Positions 7,451-8,303 of a stretch of 8,303 nucleotides of DNA are shown here, one piece after another. Positions within the stretch are counted from its first letter, which is position 1, and each line of letters opens with the position of its first letter. Source of the DNA: an uncultured Candidatus Peregrinibacteria bacterium (lineage in GTDB: Bacteria > Patescibacteriota > Gracilibacteria > CAIRYL01); contig CAIRYL010000129.1 in NCBI GenBank assembly GCA_903882825.1, forward strand, positions 1 through 8,303, given 5' to 3'. The position numbers and the translations under genes are program-made. The notes beneath the pieces are model-generated. The model worked only from the letters and a program-made list of their open reading frames with translations. It ran no database searches and was not told where the DNA came from.

Positions 7451-7708
7451 TTATTTTTTGTAAGCCCTTTTTATCCACCACTCTTTTACAAATTTTAAAG
7501 AAAGCGTGGAGAGAAAAAATCCTACAGCGGGAATAATAGCATTTTGAAACGGATTTTTCGCACCAAGGGAAAACAGAAGAAGGGTAAGAACGATATAAGT
7601 AAGAAACGTGAGTAAAAATTTTCGCGTAAAACTTATTTCCCACGCTTTATCGGCTTCTACTTTTGCATTTCGCTCTTGAATACAAAGAATTTCGTGTTCA
7701 CAGTTCAT
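7451..7708 (-). CDS. Small protein with two membrane helices
   Basis: 85 residues. The N-terminal part is charged and hydrophilic, with EILCIQERNAKVEADKAWE at residues 6-24. Two hydrophobic helices follow, about 31-49 and 57-73, separated by a short GAKNPFQN loop, then a basic tail (KEWWIKRAYKK), consistent with both ends in the cytoplasm. The RN-x-x-VEADKAWE...TR signature and the P-x-x-GF-x-LSTL second helix recall an uncharacterised family of about 80-residue membrane proteins; I know no function for it. Its ATG overlaps the TGA of the upstream gene in an ATGA tetranucleotide, and no Shine-Dalgarno sequence is visible, so translational coupling is likely. It lies between two other membrane-protein genes on the same strand. 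Confidence 0.85.
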   Translation of the reverse strand: MNCEHEILCIQERNAKVEADKAWEISFTRKFLLTFLTYIVLTLLLFSLGAKNPFQNAIIPAVGFFLSTLSLKFVKEWWIKRAYKK

Positions 7709-8303
7709 TTAGAAGGGGAAAAAGAATAAAAAAATTTCCTTGCCTCTGTCTGTATCCACGCTATAAAAATGGCAGGAATAAAAGAAAAAAACCATCCTCC
7801 CCAAATACCAAACACAGGGATAGTAAAGAAAAAACTCATGGCAAAACCCACTACGGGAAGCACTCCAAAGGGAAGATGCTTCAGAAATGTTGCCACCTGA
7901 TGGGCGCTATTGTGTCGCTGTAAAATAAGAACAGTAGCAAGGGAAATACACGGGAACGCTACTAATGTTCCAGCGTATTCGCCACTTACAAATTTTGTGG
8001 CTTCGGTAACGGCAATAATTAAGGCAGCAGAAACCCCAATACGAAATATAATTTCTTCGGGGATAAGTTTTTTCTTCGTCATTATTTCATCTTCCGGCTG
8101 CATTTTTGCGAACAAAAAATATGCTCCAATAATAGAGAATATCGCAAATATTACTGCTTCCCAAAACGAGATTACTAAATATTGAAGCCCATAATTGGCA
8201 ATCAGCGTAAGCAATATCGCAACAATAGGAGTAGTAATTTTTGGGAATGGGAAATGCCGAAGCCCCACAATATACGCCCACTCAAAAATAAAAAAGGAAA
8301 AAA
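7705..8303 (-). CDS. Polytopic membrane protein, 5' end cut by window edge
   Basis: The frame stays open to the right edge, so the start is probably outside. A GTG at 8268 is in frame, but the codons before it already read as a hydrophobic segment ending FEWAYI. About 198 residues are visible. Counting from that GTG, hydrophobic segments lie near 12-33, 37-55, 76-94, 98-116, 132-150 and 153-172, with one charged loop near 56-75 (QPEDEIMTKKKLIPEE). The stretch SGEYAGTLVAFPCISLATVLIL followed by an amphipathic segment and further helices weakly recalls GlpM/DUF3147-type proteins; I would not assign it on that. The TGA stop overlaps the next gene's ATG, placing it first among the visible genes of a probable three-gene membrane operon. 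Function unknown. Confidence 0.8.
   Translation of the reverse strand, partial: FSFFIFEWAYIVGLRHFPFPKITTPIVAILLTLIANYGLQYLVISFWEAVIFAIFSIIGAYFLFAKMQPEDEIMTKKKLIPEEIIFRIGVSAALIIAVTEATKFVSGEYAGTLVAFPCISLATVLILQRHNSAHQVATFLKHLPFGVLPVVGFAMSFFFTIPVFGIWGGWFFSFIPAIFIAWIQTEARKFFYSFSPSK

Noticed and set aside
7419..7643. N-terminal extension of the pentapeptide protein to a start at 7643
   Set aside because: It overlaps most of the two-helix membrane gene in another frame, is rich in Cys, Tyr and Ser, and adds no recognisable domain. The ATG at 7418 lies just past that gene's stop and begins an ordinary hydrophilic N-terminus.

Overview
The window is AT-rich, gene-dense bacterial DNA with almost no spacer, and no RNA genes, CRISPR array or transposase. 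TGA works as a normal stop: the long frames contain none, and one gene ends in TGA inside a 4-base ATGA overlap. An archaeal/eukaryote-type (type 2) isoleucyl-tRNA synthetase, small two-helix membrane proteins, long uncharacterised coiled-coil proteins and start codons without Shine-Dalgarno sequences together suggest a Patescibacteria/CPR-like genome. That assignment is inference; no marker gene settles it.

Layout, left to right. A plus-strand gene is cut by the left edge and ends at 1601; it encodes a helical, then charged and disordered, protein of unknown function. Everything else lies on the minus strand. The ileS gene (1602-6020) converges on the first gene so tightly that the two stop codons touch. 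A 99-base spacer follows. Transcribed toward ileS, and ordered from the right edge, are three membrane-protein genes: a polytopic protein cut by the right edge (ends at 7705), an 85-residue two-helix protein (7451-7708) whose start overlaps its neighbour's stop, and a 432-residue protein with pentapeptide repeats, a coiled coil and membrane segments (6120-7418). These three look like one operon; whether ileS shares the transcript is open.

The main point of interest is ileS. It encodes 1472 residues, where type 2 enzymes usually have about 1050. All catalytic signatures are present (HYGH, KMSKS, DWAISRNRYWG, GLDQTRGWF), but two in-frame additions interrupt it. The first is a perfect 28-bp palindrome at 4309-4336, read through as protein beside the last cysteine of the zinc knuckle. 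The second is about 380 residues (about 3072-4211) between DCWFESG and GLDQTRGWF. It carries a domain resembling the Barnase/EndoU/colicin/RelE (PBECR) nuclease-like fold, followed by a clear GNAT acetyltransferase domain. Both folds occur in tRNA-directed toxins, and the GNAT toxin ItaT modifies Ile-tRNA(Ile), so their position inside the enzyme that makes Ile-tRNA(Ile) is notable. Any functional link is a hypothesis.
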